A stretch of DNA of 64,000 bases from Ophioderma brevispina (Eukaryota; Echinodermata; Ophiuroidea; Amphilepidida; Ophiodermatidae). Under the pieces are notes generated by a model. It made no database searches. It saw only the letters and a program-made list of their open reading frames with translations, and had not been told where the DNA came from. The stretch spans positions 1-64,000 of the forward strand of contig JAMKCH010078973.1 in NCBI GenBank assembly GCA_023653785.1, written 5' to 3'. The position numbers and the translations under genes were made by a program. Each line of letters opens with the position of its first letter. The stretch's first letter is position 1. This document shows positions 33,700-45,329 of this stretch, in pieces.

Positions 33700-34394
33700 G
33701 GACGCGATAAAAGGCTGGCCGCATGGTTGCCTCGGAAGAAAGTCGGGAAAACTCCCATGCCTAAACCAGCTGTTGACACAAAGCCTTGGAGTGCCCAGGA
33801 CAATGTGCTTAGGCGTATAGTCTAGATACGTAATACCAGAGGGGGTGGAAAAGGGTGTGGACTCCTCGCTCTAGAGGAGACCGATACGTGTGATCATGGA
33901 AGAAAGAGATAAGAAAAGGAAGCACATCGACTTCCACTATCCGATTTTAATCTGTTTATCCATTCACCAGTACAAAAGGAAGGGATTCAACAGCGACCCT
34001 TTGATCGTAATCCCTCTGCCGTAATCGAAGTATTTTGCATATTACAACATTTTCCGGCTATCTCCGGTGTGTTCCTGTTTTCGTTAAGGGTGTAAAGGGT
34101 ATATTATCTACTGTCAAGTTTGATTATTAATCAAAATTACAATTGAAATTAACGTTTGAATGAAAACCCACGTATTTCCAACAAATATTTAAACAGCTAT
34201 TTTCTAACCGTCGTCTGAACTTTCTTAAGAAGTTTTAAATGTTACGAGCATTTTCAAAATATCGACGTCGACGCTTCCATATTGCGATTTTCATTTTGCT
34301 CCAATAGGAAATTAGAATTTTTCAAAATTTTTGTACCAAAGAACAGTTCTAGGCTTAATCTTTTAGTTGGGGATTTTTTTGTTAGAAAGCTTTA
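33700..34394. other. GGT intron, nothing recognised
   Basis: No coding similarity, tandem or inverted repeat noticed. Confidence 0.4.
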
Positions 34395-34465
34395 CACCAC
34401 TGCAAAAATCAATTTTTTTTCACATTTCTAGGGACACCTGTTATTTCAAATCTCTCGTTGCACCT
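34395..34465 (-). mobile_element. End fragment of AGGTGCAAC-family MITE
   Basis: Reading inward from TTAA at 34466, the complement gives AGGTGCAACGAGAGATTTGA and then CAGGTGTCCCTAG, matching the left 50-70 bases of the complete element at 12450. The other end was not found. Confidence 0.75.
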
Positions 34466-34786
34466 TTAAACAAAATGTATATAAGGATTTGTTTTCAGTA
34501 GTTAAATAGCCAATCATCAGTTTGAAGTACATTACAAAAGCATGTTTTTCCCAAATCTTGCAAGTTCATAATGAATGCAAGTCAGACCAATTTGCTTTTG
34601 TACATTCGTTTTTTATAGGAACATAAAAACAAAAAAGAGTATGTGTCACTTAAAATGTTACTACATTCATTTGGAATGCCTATAGGTAGATATTGGACCA
34701 AGTCAAATCTGCACTCTCGTTTTAAAGAAGTGTTCTGCTTATCGGATTGGAATGAAATAAGCAATCAAGAAAAGAATGGTTTTCAA

Positions 34787-35555
34787 TATATGAAGAGCTG
34801 ATATGCAAAGGGCTTACGTCCATTTTTACCGAAATTGAGTTATTAGTATTACGTTATAATGCCAATAAAAATACACATTTTGGTGCTTGTTTGACTTTCA
34901 TACCTCCTTCCCTTCCTGAGATATCATAGTTTTTCCCTTTCGGAAATCTTCGGAAATTTCCGGAAATTTTGACAAAAGGCTATAAAATTTCAGAAAAATG
35001 TTTTTGTTTTCTTTTTTGATGTTTTATGGTAGCCTTTAATGTTATTTAACTTTTAAAACAAGAATAAGCTGTTTTTATGTCACTATGTGTGAAAAAATAA
35101 TTTTATTTACCAAAAGTTACTGTTTCAGAAAAACTTAAAAAATGACAGAAAATGGCATTTTGACCAATTTAATTAAATGTTCATAATTTAAAAAATAAAT
35201 GAGATATTCAATTAGTTCTTTTTGATTTTAAAAACATTAGTCATGGTGAATAATGTAGTAACAAAAGATTGAATCAATTTTAATCACAAAGGTGTTTTTT
35301 AGAAAAGGGTAAAATAGTTGTTTTGCAAAAGGGCTTACATCCACTTTTTCAATTAAAATTAATTAATAATTAAGAAAAAATAAAGATGACATTTGAACCT
35401 TCTTACCTTTTTTATATTTTCTTACACTGGTTCTAAAAAAATAAACGTAATATTCAATCATTTTAACTTCTTACTGACACCGTATCAGTTTTTCCTTTTT
35501 TTCTCGAAAGTGCAAAAATGGTTGTAAGCTCTTTTGCATATCAGCTCTTCATATA
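34787..35555. mobile_element. TIR element, TATATGAAGAGCTG ends, ~770 bp
   Basis: TATATGAAGAGCTGATATGC at 34787 is exactly mirrored by GCATATCAGCTCTTCATATA ending 35555, and pairing continues through GGGCTTACGTCCATTTTT against AAAAATGGTTGTAAGCTC. The TIR is about 45 bp, with TA at both outer ends. A further copy of the sub-terminal phrase (GCAAAAGGGCTTACATCCAC) lies inside at 35323. No transposase; A/T-rich interior. Confidence 0.88.
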
Positions 35556-35559
35556 GGAT

Positions 35560-36059
35560 GTTTAGTTAAGTGGTAAAATTCGGTGTAAAGCTACCTCTTG
35601 TCAAATATGCATTGTTTTTGTATGGGAATTAGGAACGAGTCGTTTCTTTCCCAAAAAAATTGACACCAATTTTGTTAAGATTGAAGCATTTTGACCCCTG
35701 TACAATGACCAATCAAAAGTTCAATGACCTTTATCACATTTCCACCCATATCTCGGTAACTAAGAATCACAATTGCCAAATTACATATTTCCAATTCCTT
35801 ATGATGAGACGAACCATTTGAGATGTCTTTCAACTAAATCGAGCCACTTTGATAACTGGTCTCTTTGGATTCAAAATGGCCGCCAAACGGACCCCATGGG
35901 ACAATATTTTATTTTGGTAACATCAAAATTCTTTAAGAAGATGTCGTACAGATCATAAAAATCATGTTAGGATTTTGTTTTAAGGGGGATGCATGGGAAC
36001 CCATGAAATCTGCTAGACTATAACGACATAATGTTCTTTAAACATATTGTTCTTTTTAG
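35560..36059. other. GGT intron before exon 36060
   Basis: No element resolved. Ends in the polypyrimidine tract TTGTTCTTTTTAG. Confidence 0.45.
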
Positions 36060-36209
36060 ATGGAATTATAACACTTGAAGATCTGGCCCAGTACACAGCC
36101 GAAGTAGAGGAATCTACACTGACAATAAAACTTGACGGAATGACGATGCATTCACCCAGACCCCCAGCCAGTGGAGCAGTTGCCTCATACATTCTTAATA
36201 TTCTGGATG
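36060..36209 (+). CDS. GGT: GGT exon, GIIT.EDL and substrate-pocket segment
   Basis: Acceptor TTCTTTTTAG ends at 36059 and donor GTAAGA follows 36209; the 150-bp exon is open and in phase with 28071-28231. It reads DGIITLEDLAQYTAEVEE, then the beta strand around LTIKLDGMTMHS, then PRPPASGAVASYILNILDG. Known GGTs have GGI(V/I)T.EDL..Y at this point and P.(P)P.SG......L.IL.G shortly before the helix that follows. It is the last GGT exon found; the next should begin with the residues after ILDG and lead to the autocleavage site. Confidence 0.95.
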
Positions 36210-36406
36210 GTAAGAATATAACATTTTAATCAAATTATTAACAATTGGGACATTTTCTTACTTTAGCCTACTCTCTTATTTCTTTAACTTCAAAACTGTT
36301 TATTTAAGGATTATGTATCTGCCACCTAATACTTCTAAATGTATATTTTGTATTGAAAATAAGACCACATTGCCATAGGTCAATGATACAATTATTTTGA
36401 TATTAA

Positions 36407-36739
36407 AGGTGCGTGTTCCGATCGTCTTTGGGCCCCCTGATTTACCCGGAAGTAGTATATTTTGATATCAGATGGAAGGCCGAATTTTTCTCATTGTCGT
36501 CCTGAAATTTGAGCCCTCTAATCCATTTCATTCTCAAGATATAAACACAAAAACCGCCGTTTTAGTGGTTAACCACTTTATTAGCACGGTATTGAATAGG
36601 GCTTTGCAACATGCATTATTGCGTCTACCATCAAAACCGCAAGTTTTGTTTCCCACGGTACTTGATGGGGTGTATGTGCAGGTGCCAGGCTCTCATATCA
36701 AGTAGAGAACACAATACACATAAATCGGAACAACCACCT
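36407..36739. mobile_element. TTAA-flanked MITE, AGGTGCGTGTTCCGAT ends
   Basis: TTAA at 36403-36406 and at 36740-36743 bracket a 333-bp element with ends AGGTGCGTGTTCCGATCG and (from the right, inward) AGGTGGTTGTTCCGATTTA. The first five bases are the same as in the 12450-12675 family but the rest differs, so the two may share a mobilising enzyme. The 77-codon frame at 36472-36705 lies inside and is not a gene. Confidence 0.88.
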
Positions 36740-37289
36740 TTAATAAGTGCGTGGTTTCGATTTGGCTAAACTCTTAACTTCAGCGAGTAAAATGTACTAT
36801 TAAAAAAGTAATTCAGTACACAACCTGGAGTAACACATTAATTTTAGTGGTACTCGTAATCCGAGTAATTTGTAGTCTTTGATAATAACTCAAAATAGAC
36901 TAGGAACCTGGTTTGTGTATTTTTTAGTAAATTACGGCTGGATATTACGCGATACAGGGTAATTATTAACTCAACTTTGATATCTGACCTCGGATGGGAG
37001 TGAAGGTTTTAACCATCGAAGGTGAAACATCTGGTACATGATTGTGCAGAAAGAAGATGGATTTTCTAACAGATGATGTGGAAGAAAGTCTAAGCTCACG
37101 GGACTTGCAAACCCATATTTCTGGCTAAGAATTCCTCACAATAGAATATAGCTATGGGAAACTAGGGTTACATGTACACACACTATGATACTGCAACCGG
37201 CATTTTGTATGGAATAAACAAGTTGCAGAATTCGAGGGAGGGCCACATATATGGGATTCTAGCCGAGCTGCGCCTTTTTGGTAGACGCT

Positions 37290-37745
37290 TCATATAGAAG
37301 TCCCAAGTATGCAAATGAGGTATTGCCATTTATTCCATTTATTCCGTCAAGCGGTACTGCACAACATCATACAGCGCATGGCGGAATGGATTGTAATACT
37401 AGCATAGGCGTGAGGGAAATTCAGCTCCAATTAATTCCTCGGTCGACAATTTTGGTAGTGCTGGATGCATTTTTTAATTATCTATCACATATACAAAATC
37501 GGCCAAAATCGGCTTTGGGGAATTTCTTTTACAAGCAACTAAAGATTGTACTTTTTTTTTTATAACTCAGCGGAAATTGAATTCTAAAAACAAGCTGAGT
37601 TAAACGGTGACGCGTATAGCGCAACGGTAAATGCGACGGCGTATAACGCTAACGCGGGCGTCAAACGTGTCACGTTTACTGCGTTTTATGGTCATTGGCG
37701 CAGGTTAATTACTTCTGATATTCATACGCTGTGGCTTTCGTAATC
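37290..37745 (+). repeat. Dispersed repeat, + copy (partner at 61775-62155)
   Basis: AGAAGTCCCAAGTATGCAAA at 37297, then the blocks TTAATTCCTCGGTCGACAAT, AATCGGCCAAAATCGGCTTT and GTTAAACGGTGACGCGTA, occur in the same order in reverse complement at 61775-62155. The two copies differ by many substitutions and an insertion in this copy near 37330-37420. The 95-codon frame here is not a gene. Confidence 0.85.
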
Positions 37746-37921
37746 ACGGTGAAAGATGGGCATAAATACATTATTCGAGAACAATTAATAAAACATCCAA
37801 ATTGTTTGTGTGATCTGATATCTGATTTTTACTAAACCTGTAAGCGTATAACAAAACATCGAAAAGTAATATACACGTAGGCTACTTAGTACGTTTTCTT
37901 AGGGGGAGGGGGTAAAATGTT

Positions 37922-38344
37922 CACTGTAAAAAAGAACCGTAACAGTGCCAAAACATGTTGTTAAAAAGGTTAAACAGTTGTTTGACCGGTGAACTGAACA
38001 ACCCTGTTAAACAACTGTTTAAACTTTTAAACAACGTTTTCTCTGTGTAATTTTACGGACTCTGTGATGGGTAATTATCCGGAACTGTGAGAAGAAAACT
38101 ATGAAAAACTGATTTTATGGGCAAAGCCTCGTGAATTCTCAGATTTATGGACATGCAATTGACGGGCATTTAACCGGAAAATTTGCTGCCGGGAAATGCC
38201 CCGTAATTTGCGAAAAAATGACATTCCCGGCAGCAATTTACTTGGCTTTGCCCATATAATCACAGTTTTCCGTATAGTCGGCTTCTCGCAATTACGGATA
38301 ATTTACCTATTACGGGGTCTGATAAAATTACGATTTTTACAGTG
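37922..38344. mobile_element. Foldback element, CACTGTAAAAA ends
   Basis: CACTGTAAAAAAGAACCGTA at 37922 is mirrored by ATTACGATTTTTACAGTG ending 38344. Inner arms pair over about 90 bp: GTAATTATCCGGAACTGTGA (38070) with the complement of 38290-38320, ATGGGCAAAGCC with GGCTTTGCCCAT, and TGCTGCCGGGAAATG with CATTCCCGGCAGCA. A set of short GTTAAACA / TGTTTAAC hairpins lies in 37960-38035. Non-coding. Confidence 0.8.
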
Positions 38345-38349
38345 TTGAT

Positions 38350-39065
38350 TACATTAGTAAAAAGCGAAGAAATCATCGGTCGGTCAAGGAGATGAAAATT
38401 ACTAATAGAAGAGTTTAGTGGAGAGCATCTGATCTTATGCAGGATTATCAGAAATACGATCCCTTAGTTCGAAATGTAAAATGGTTGTTGCTTATCATCA
38501 AACTGGACGGGAAAAGTCAAACACTTGTTTATACTATTTGTTCCTTTGTTTAAAAAATGGCATAAAAAATTTTAATTATTTTACGAAATGACACTAAAAT
38601 AATGGCTGTTTTCACCTAAAATTGATATTACCCAACATACGCGTGCACTAACTTTCAGCCGCCATTAAGAAAAAATGGTGAGGCTGTTTTTAATTTAAAT
38701 TTAGACCACAATCACTGCCAAGTGACTGTGTTTGATTAGACACGTACATACTTAGGCCTATCATCCATTAAAATTTCAGGAGTGAAAACATGAATTATTC
38801 AATAAAATTGAAAATACAAATAAGTTTGATCTCATCGCCAAAATGAGAGAGGCACGAATTTAATATTTTTTTTATGCGGCCTTATAGGTTAGAGGGGTGG
38901 GGCCAGCCTTCTAACGATCTTTGTTAAGTTTTTAGGTTGGTTCGATACTTTGGTGTGTTCTCTAATCCCTATAGTGTTGTATACAGTGGGGAAATGTAAA
39001 CTCACCTTGCTCCTAGGAAGGAAAAAAAAACTGGCCCAACTCCTGAACAATTTTTTGGAATTAAC
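38350..39065. other. Non-genic stretch
   Basis: No element or exon recognised. Confidence 0.4.
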
Positions 39066-39070
39066 ACTTC

Positions 39071-39282
39071 AGTGACCACGGGGGGGGGGGGGGGGGGTCC
39101 TAGGGACCCCGCAATTTGTTTTCGCGCTGCGCTTTACGCGTGGGTTTTTTTTCGCGCCGAAATTTTTGTAATTGTCGACTTTTAAATGCTCTTCTTTTCA
39201 TACCAAAAAAATAATCGGCCAAGCCGTTAATGAGTTAATTCGTTGAGGGTCCCATGGAACCCCCCCCCCCTTGGGCACTAAC
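39071..39282. mobile_element. G/C-homopolymer TIR element, copy 1
   Basis: The left end is CAGTGACCACG followed by a G-run and TCCTAGGGACC. The right end, read inward, is GTTAGTGCCCAAGG, a G-run and TTCCATGGGACC. A related element with better-kept ends lies at 50854-51070, and related ends occur near 40240-40300 and 45085-45150. The tandem duplication described below starts inside this element at 39147. Confidence 0.65.
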
Positions 39283-39471
39283 GTAAGTCATTGTGAGAAT
39301 ATGTTTAAATATAAGAATAAGAAACAGGGCGAGAACCAATCAATTTTTTTTTTTGCCTGATATAAGTTCACACAATACAATTAGATAAACAATTATTAGT
39401 AACATTAAATAATTAACCCTTTGTGCTGAAAACAACGTTTCATCATGTACGTTGCCAACCGTTTGCTGTCA

Positions 39472-39935
39472 TAGGCGGATTTAGGGGGGCCCCCTATTTT
39501 TTGCAACCAAAGGGCGCGCCGGGCGCCTTGTATATGTAGAAAAATGCCTTTTGCCGCACAGCGCGCCCGGGCGCCCTAAAATGACCTTTTGTGGCGCCTC
39601 TTGCCGACACAATTTTGTAAAAATTTTCCGGCTTGGGGCGCGGCGCTCGCCGTGAGACACAATTTTTTTTCATTCTGTTTGAAATTCTGAAGAAAGCAGG
39701 GGGTACTTTTCGTTGGTTTTGTGTCTTTTGTGCTCTGGTGCTTTAAAAAAATTAAAATCTAGGCGTTGCCCACTTCCCACCCCCCCCCCCCCCCCCCCCC
39801 CGCTCTTACAGAATTTAGAACCGAGTGAAAAAAAATTGGGTCTACCCGGCGAGCGAAGCGAGCCGGAAATTTGTTAAAAGCGAATAGTGACGGGCGCCCC
39901 ACCCCCCCCCCTATTGAGGTAATCCTGGATCGCCC
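39472..39935. mobile_element. GGCGGAT-type TIR element
   Basis: The left end is AGGCGGATTTAGGGGGGCC; the right end, read inward, is CGGGCGATCCAGGATTACC (in the second copy at 44302-44765, better kept as GGGGCGGATCCAGGAATTC). The interior carries GGGCGCGCCGGGCGCC / GCGCCCGGGCGCC hairpins and a C-run of about 22. A non-coding element in both units of the duplication. Confidence 0.6.
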
Positions 39936-40459
39936 GACGGTACAAAACTCTATGGGAAAATGACATGGATTTGCAACACCCGTAAAAAACAGGATTCCTA
40001 AAAATAAGTTAATTTGGGTCTTCTAGAATAGATATCACTAAAATAGTTTTCAAAAAGTTGGGATGTAAGCGCAAGGATCATTGAATTTTCCGTCTTCTTT
40101 TGGCCCATTTTTCGGGTTTGGAAAACAATTGTGCCTCCAATTTTGCAGCCCAAAAACAAATTTCATTTTTTATTGCGGATTTGGGTTGTCTTATGACTCT
40201 TTACATGTGGTATAAAGTTCGTTCAAAAATTCCCTCGGGAAATGGTTTCTTGGGGGGGGGCGGCCCATGCCCCCCCCCACCCTTGGGCACCAACGGGAGT
40301 GAACAGATTTATGATGAAAACCTTAAAAAAAAAACAGAGCGTCGAAAATGGTCCAATATAATACTTGATAATACTCCTGAAAATACTCCTCTATCAATAC
40401 CCTTCCCAATCTTCCCCATCCCCATAGTACATATCCAATGTGCGTAACTTGAAAATTCT

Positions 40460-42645
40460 TCGTTTATCGTGTCAAACACTGTGGTTCAAATATGATCCAG
40501 CGGATGGGTCAACGTCTGGCTGCTCAACTGAATTCCGCAAGGTCCTCTTTGTGCATTGTTGCTCCGCAGTGGGCAGACCAAGAGGCTTGTCATTGTCTGT
40601 GCTGCTTCCACAACCACAGGTAGTATCCTGATCTGCTTCCAGATAGCCCCACTCTGCAAGGAAACCTTCGATCGGCCAGTTATGGTTCCAATCGATTGAG
40701 GGCATCGCCATTCAAGCCCAGGAGGAGTCAGCTCCAGGTGGGAGATGATCACAAAGGTTTTTTTTTTGTTTCAATACAGATAGATGTTAATTGGTTGATG
40801 GCCCCAAAGGGGTCTTTCTTTCCACAAGGCGACCTCTCTTAACCTCCTTAGAGATGTTTCAAGAGGTGTGGGATAACTTTGCTTTAAGAAAGCTCTCGGG
40901 ATTACGACGGTTGGCAGCATTGGTATCTAACCAGACATAGGGTGCTTCACATTGGATTACTTGGCAGCATACGCTCTTGCATGCTCGATACCCTACGACG
41001 GATGTCTGTGGAGCCCATGGAGCAATTTCCTGCTAGGATGACAAGTTTTCCGTTAGGTGTTGGACGGAGCATCCTGTGATAAGGCCGGCCAGGAGGCATA
41101 ACGCTTGGATCAAGCTTCTTGGATGGGTTGATCTTTCCCCATACAGGGGCAGGCATACTCTGCAATGAGTAGCACAGGGCAAGTGTGCCGTCGATCTTAG
41201 GGTTGTGGGCGAGCACCCCATCTTGTGCCAGTAAGTTTGCTCAAAGATGTTATTGGGAACTACTGTCCTCTTCGTCTTCTCGATGTGGGTCTTTTAAGAG
41301 AGAGGGCGTCGTCTCAGGAACTCTAGGTAGACTAGGGTTATCACAGTGCTCCAGTGGGAGTTCCAGACCAGTAACTTTAAGTGATGTTTGGCTTCCCGGT
41401 TTGCGTAGATGGAAAGCACACACTGTGTCTTAGATGGCTTTGCACCGTAGATGGTTTCCTTATAATAAGGAGTGAGTTTCACCTAAAGCTTTGGAGAGTC
41501 TCTTCAACAAATGTGAAGTCGGCATTGTGCGCGAATTCCCAGAGCGTCTGAATAAATAACGACAAGTTCCGCACTCCTAAGGTGGTCGGTGGTATATATG
41601 TTGAACAGGAGGGTGCTAAGCACACTCCCTTGGGTAGACCATTCTGGAAGCCTAAGCCATCGGCTATTCTTCGCCTCCTAGGCGAAACAAAGTGAACATC
41701 CTGTTGCCAAGCATTCATCGGATAAGCTCAGTCAAGCGGATTTGGTCCTTGGTAATTTCCAGGAACTTATGGAGTAGGCATTCGTGATTAACAGTGTCGT
41801 ATCCTGCTGAAGGGTCGCGAACAACAGACCGGTTACCATTTACCCTTTCTCGAACCATCCTCATGCTGTGAGTTGGTTGAGTTACTTGGCTGTTGTTGAT
41901 TTGCCTGGCCGGAACCTGCTTGTTATGGTATATGAGGTGTGGTCTTATCAACAGGTGCGCTACGATTGAGCAGGAGGTCGTTCAAAGAGCCTTGTAGGTA
42001 TGGCTAAGGAGTGATATAGGATTCGTGTAGCTCTGGGTTGGATGGATCGTCCATGCTTTAGGGAGTGCCATAAACATGATGCTTTCCTCCAGATCTTTGC
42101 GAACCTGTAGGAAATAAGTGTGGTGGCAGCAAGTGTAGAGCTCAAGAAGCCATTCCTTTGCTACTGGGCCAAGATTTTTTAGTGTCAGTAGAGATGTGTC
42201 AAGGCCTACTGCTTAAAATTCCTGTTTGAAGTTTAGCAATACCTGACTCCAATTCGTCCATGTTGAAGAGGGGGCGGGCGAAACCAGGGTCACCACTATA
42301 CGTCTTGTGGTCTCGTTTGATCTTCTTGGGTTCTTGCTCTGCACATGGACATTTAAAAAGCGTTGGTGGGAACTGGTTGGGTGTGACATTTGGCTGCTGG
42401 GGAGGTTATGTGGGCGTCACCTCGGAGCTTTCGGATAATAGACCATGCTTTCTTGCTGTTATGGGTCATATCGGTGGATTTCAATTGAAAGTGTGCCATG
42501 GTTTTGATCTTTTCCTGTCGTCCGTCCGAAAATTCCTCACCTTTAGCAGTTGTTCAGCTGAAAAAGGGATCCGCTTCAAACATGGTGATATACTCTGATA
42601 GTCTCTGCACATTCCTTGGCAAGGCCTGGTATATATACGTGGAGT
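40460..42645 (-). pseudogene. Jockey-like LINE, 3' part, copy 1 (degraded)
   Basis: On the minus strand, pieces in shifting frames match the LINE copies at 45330 and 55985: a linker around MTHNS (near 42460), RPxSLL-like and KLFERL-like segments (near 41990-42060), GLP near 41640, PSKTQ near 41430, GARP/LRSTA near 41190, and the C-terminal cysteine/histidine module DTTCGCG...AEQQC near 40540-40640. Frame breaks are too frequent for a product. The 5' side is cut by the TIR element from 42646. Confidence 0.82.
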
Positions 42646-43979
42646 CAATACAAAAACCCTACATTTCAGGAAAACAGTTTTTCTTCAAAGGTTAAACGGT
42701 TGAAGGTTGATTTGGTTGTTTACATGGATATATAAAAAAGGCATTCAGAAGATTTTATTGGTGTCTTTCGGACTTGGGTTCAGGAAACTATGTCAATTTT
42801 GCGGAGAGACCTACAAATTCAGTTTGGCCGATTTTACGCATTATCATGTTTTGGGGAGTCAAGTGTGGTTGTGAAAATAATCGGATCCAAAACCATGAAA
42901 TGATAAAAGTGGATGATTACGCCCAATATTAATTGGTCTCGCTATTGGTTTTAAAATATTGGGCTCGAATGCGTCTCGCCCAATATTTGCAACTCATAGC
43001 TCTACCAATTAATTTAGAAGGCCCTAAATCGATCCATATTTTATATCATACAATGAGGGAGAGAGGACTGACAACCGAACGTAACATAACACTTTATGCA
43101 AAGACAATTCAACACATGGCAATTCAGATGGTAGCGATTTCTTCTAGTTATCTGACCCCAAAACATATCAGTTTGAATAAAACTGGTTATTTGTAACATA
43201 AATGGTATAAGTAAAATATCTTCCAAAAATTAAATTACCATTGTTCAATCATAAAAGAGTCCGTTGGTTGAAATACTCCTTTCAATTGTCTCAGTCATTG
43301 GAACATAATGAAACTCTCAAAGAGTTGTTTTACATCTCTAAGGTAATTATTGTGCACAAAATACAGTATATCAGCGGCCATAAATTGCAGAAGAAACTAA
43401 AGTGAAGTTTACTGTAAATAAATCGGCAATTAAAACTAAATCAATATCGCACTGTGTTTTTTCAAGCGGGATACAAAACCTTCTATGGTTTCACTTTTGA
43501 TCCCAGGTTTCGTTATAATATTAGGTTAAAAACCATGAAATCTTGCGGAACCAAGTAAACTGTAGTCTTGCACCAGCTATCTTATTTAGGAATTTCTTAT
43601 TTGGGAAATTTAACATTGTTGTACTTAGCATTTTTTATGGGATATTATTGTATAATCTTTCAATTACTCTCGCCCTTCTTATTGTTTAACAATAAGTATG
43701 GTGTTAAAATATTTGTACCTCAAATTACCTGCTGAAGACCATCATGTGTTACTCTATGTAAGCGATTCATCGTTGTTGGCGATTGAAATCGGTCCCCAAA
43801 AGGATTTGCAAGTCTCTCAGCAAAATAGGGTTCAATTTCTTCCTACAAAGTCCAAATGACACCAATAAACGTTTTCTGAAAAGCTCTGTATCCTCCTTTA
43901 TACATATAGAACAACATTTGAGCAAAAACAACTTTTAAAACTATTTTAATTTTATTTTTTATTCTTGAATGTAGGGTTT
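42646..43979. mobile_element. TIR DNA element in the LINE, copy 1 (right end lost)
   Basis: Same element as 47491-48827. Its left end (GGAGTCAATACAAAAACCCT) and interior are present, but the right end stops inside the inverted repeat at GAATGTAGGGTTTT, where the duplication junction falls. Confidence 0.75.
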
Positions 43980-45329
43980 TTTTTCGCGCCGAAATTTTTG
44001 TAATTGTCGACTTTTAAATGCTCTTCTTTTCATACCAAAAAAATAATCGGCCAAGCCGTTAATGAGTTAATTCGTTGAGGGTCCCATGGAACCCCCCCCC
44101 CCTTGGGCACTAACGTAAGTCATTGTGAGAATATGTTTAAATATAAGAATAAGAAACAGGGCGAGAACCAATCAATTTTTTTTTTTGCCTGATATAAGTT
44201 CACACAATACAATTAGATAAACAATTATTAGTAACATTAAATAATTAACCCTTTGTGCTGAAAACAACGTTTCATCATGTACGTTGCCAACCGTTTGCTG
44301 TCATAGGCGGATTTAGGGGGGCCCCTATTTTTTGCAACCAAAGGGCGCGCCGGGCGCCTTGTATATGTAGAAAAATGCCTTTTGCCGCACAGCGCGCCCG
44401 GGCGCCCTAAAATGACCTTTTGTGGCGCCTCTTGCCGACACAATTTTGTAAAAATTTTCCGGCTTGGGGCGCGGCGCTCGCCGTGAGACACAATTTTTTT
44501 TCATTCTGTTTGAAATTCTGAAGAAAGCAGGGGGTACTTTTCGTTGGTTTTGTGTCTTTTGTGCTCTGGTGCTTTAAAAAAATTAAAATCTAGGCGTTGC
44601 CCACTTCCCACCCCCCCCCCCCCCCCCCCCCCGCTCTTACAGAATTTAGAACCGAGTGAAAAAAAATTGGGTCTACCCGGCGAGCGAAGCGAGCACTGAA
44701 AATTGTAAAAGCGAATGTGACGTCGCGCCCCCCCCCCCCCCATATTGAATTCCTGGATCCGCCCCTGACTGTACAAACTCTTATGGGAAAATGACATGTA
44801 TTTCAACAACCCGGTAAAAAATACAGGATTCCCTAAAACATATAAGTAATTGGGTCCTTCTAGAATAGATATCAACATAAACTAAGTTTTCAAAAGTTTG
44901 ATGTAAGCGCAAGCTCTTGGAATTTTCCGTCTTTTTGCCCATTTTTCGCGTGTTTTGAAAACAATGGGTTGCTTCCTAATTTGTCAGCCCAATAACAAAT
45001 TTTTCATTTTTATTGCCTGATTTGGTGTTGTCTTATGACCCTCTACAAGGTGGTAATAAATTTCGTTCAAAATTCCCTCGGGACAGTTGGTTTTCCTTGG
45101 GGGGGGTGGGGCCCTGCCCCCCCCCCCCCCCTTGGGCACCAACGGGAGTGAAACAGATTTTTAGTGATTGAAACCTAAAAAAAAAAGAGCTTTCAAAAAT
45201 GGTCAATTAATACTCTTGATAATACTCCTGAAAATACTCCTCCTTCATCAACCCTTTCCCAACAACCATCTTCCCCCTCCCATAAGTAAATATCCAATGT
45301 TGGTAACTTGAAATTCTTCTTTCTTATCC

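Larger units (their letters stand above)
7826..36209 (+). other. GGT: Gamma-glutamyltransferase gene, 5' half, six exons
   Basis: Gene-level entry. GGT is a membrane-anchored ectoenzyme that removes or transfers the gamma-glutamyl group of glutathione and its conjugates. It is made as a single chain and self-cleaves into large and small subunits. The exons here give a cytoplasmic tail, one helix and most of the large subunit, ending at ILNILDG, near the middle of the usual ~570-residue protein. The autocleavage threonine and the small subunit are missing; they should lie beyond the exon at 36209, and I could not find them between there and 64000. Phases match across the 7921/8441 and 28231/36060 junctions, and across 20285/28071 if one G of a GGG run is an error. 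The introns are full of transposon remnants. The paralogue (GGT1-type or another anchored member) cannot be decided from this half. Confidence 0.88.
39147..43979. repeat. Tandem duplication, unit 1 (~4.83 kb)
   Basis: From TTTTTTTCGCGCCGAAATTT at 39147 to GAATGTAGGGTTTTTTT at about 43979, this segment is followed head-to-tail by a second copy beginning with the same words at 43980. The junction shares GGGTTTTTTT with both parents. The first ~700 bp are nearly identical between copies, but large parts of the remainder differ by an indel every few tens of bases, more like uncorrected long-read sequence than ageing. Contains the LINE remnant and a truncated TIR element listed separately. Confidence 0.88.

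Noticed and set aside
36472..36705. 77-codon frame after the last GGT exon as a further GGT exon
   Set aside because: It lies wholly in a TTAA-flanked MITE and does not match the expected GGT sequence after ILDG.
44237..44878. Minus-strand frames of 84 and 125 codons
   Set aside because: They run through a GC-rich TIR element and homopolymers; the glycine runs come from a C-run.
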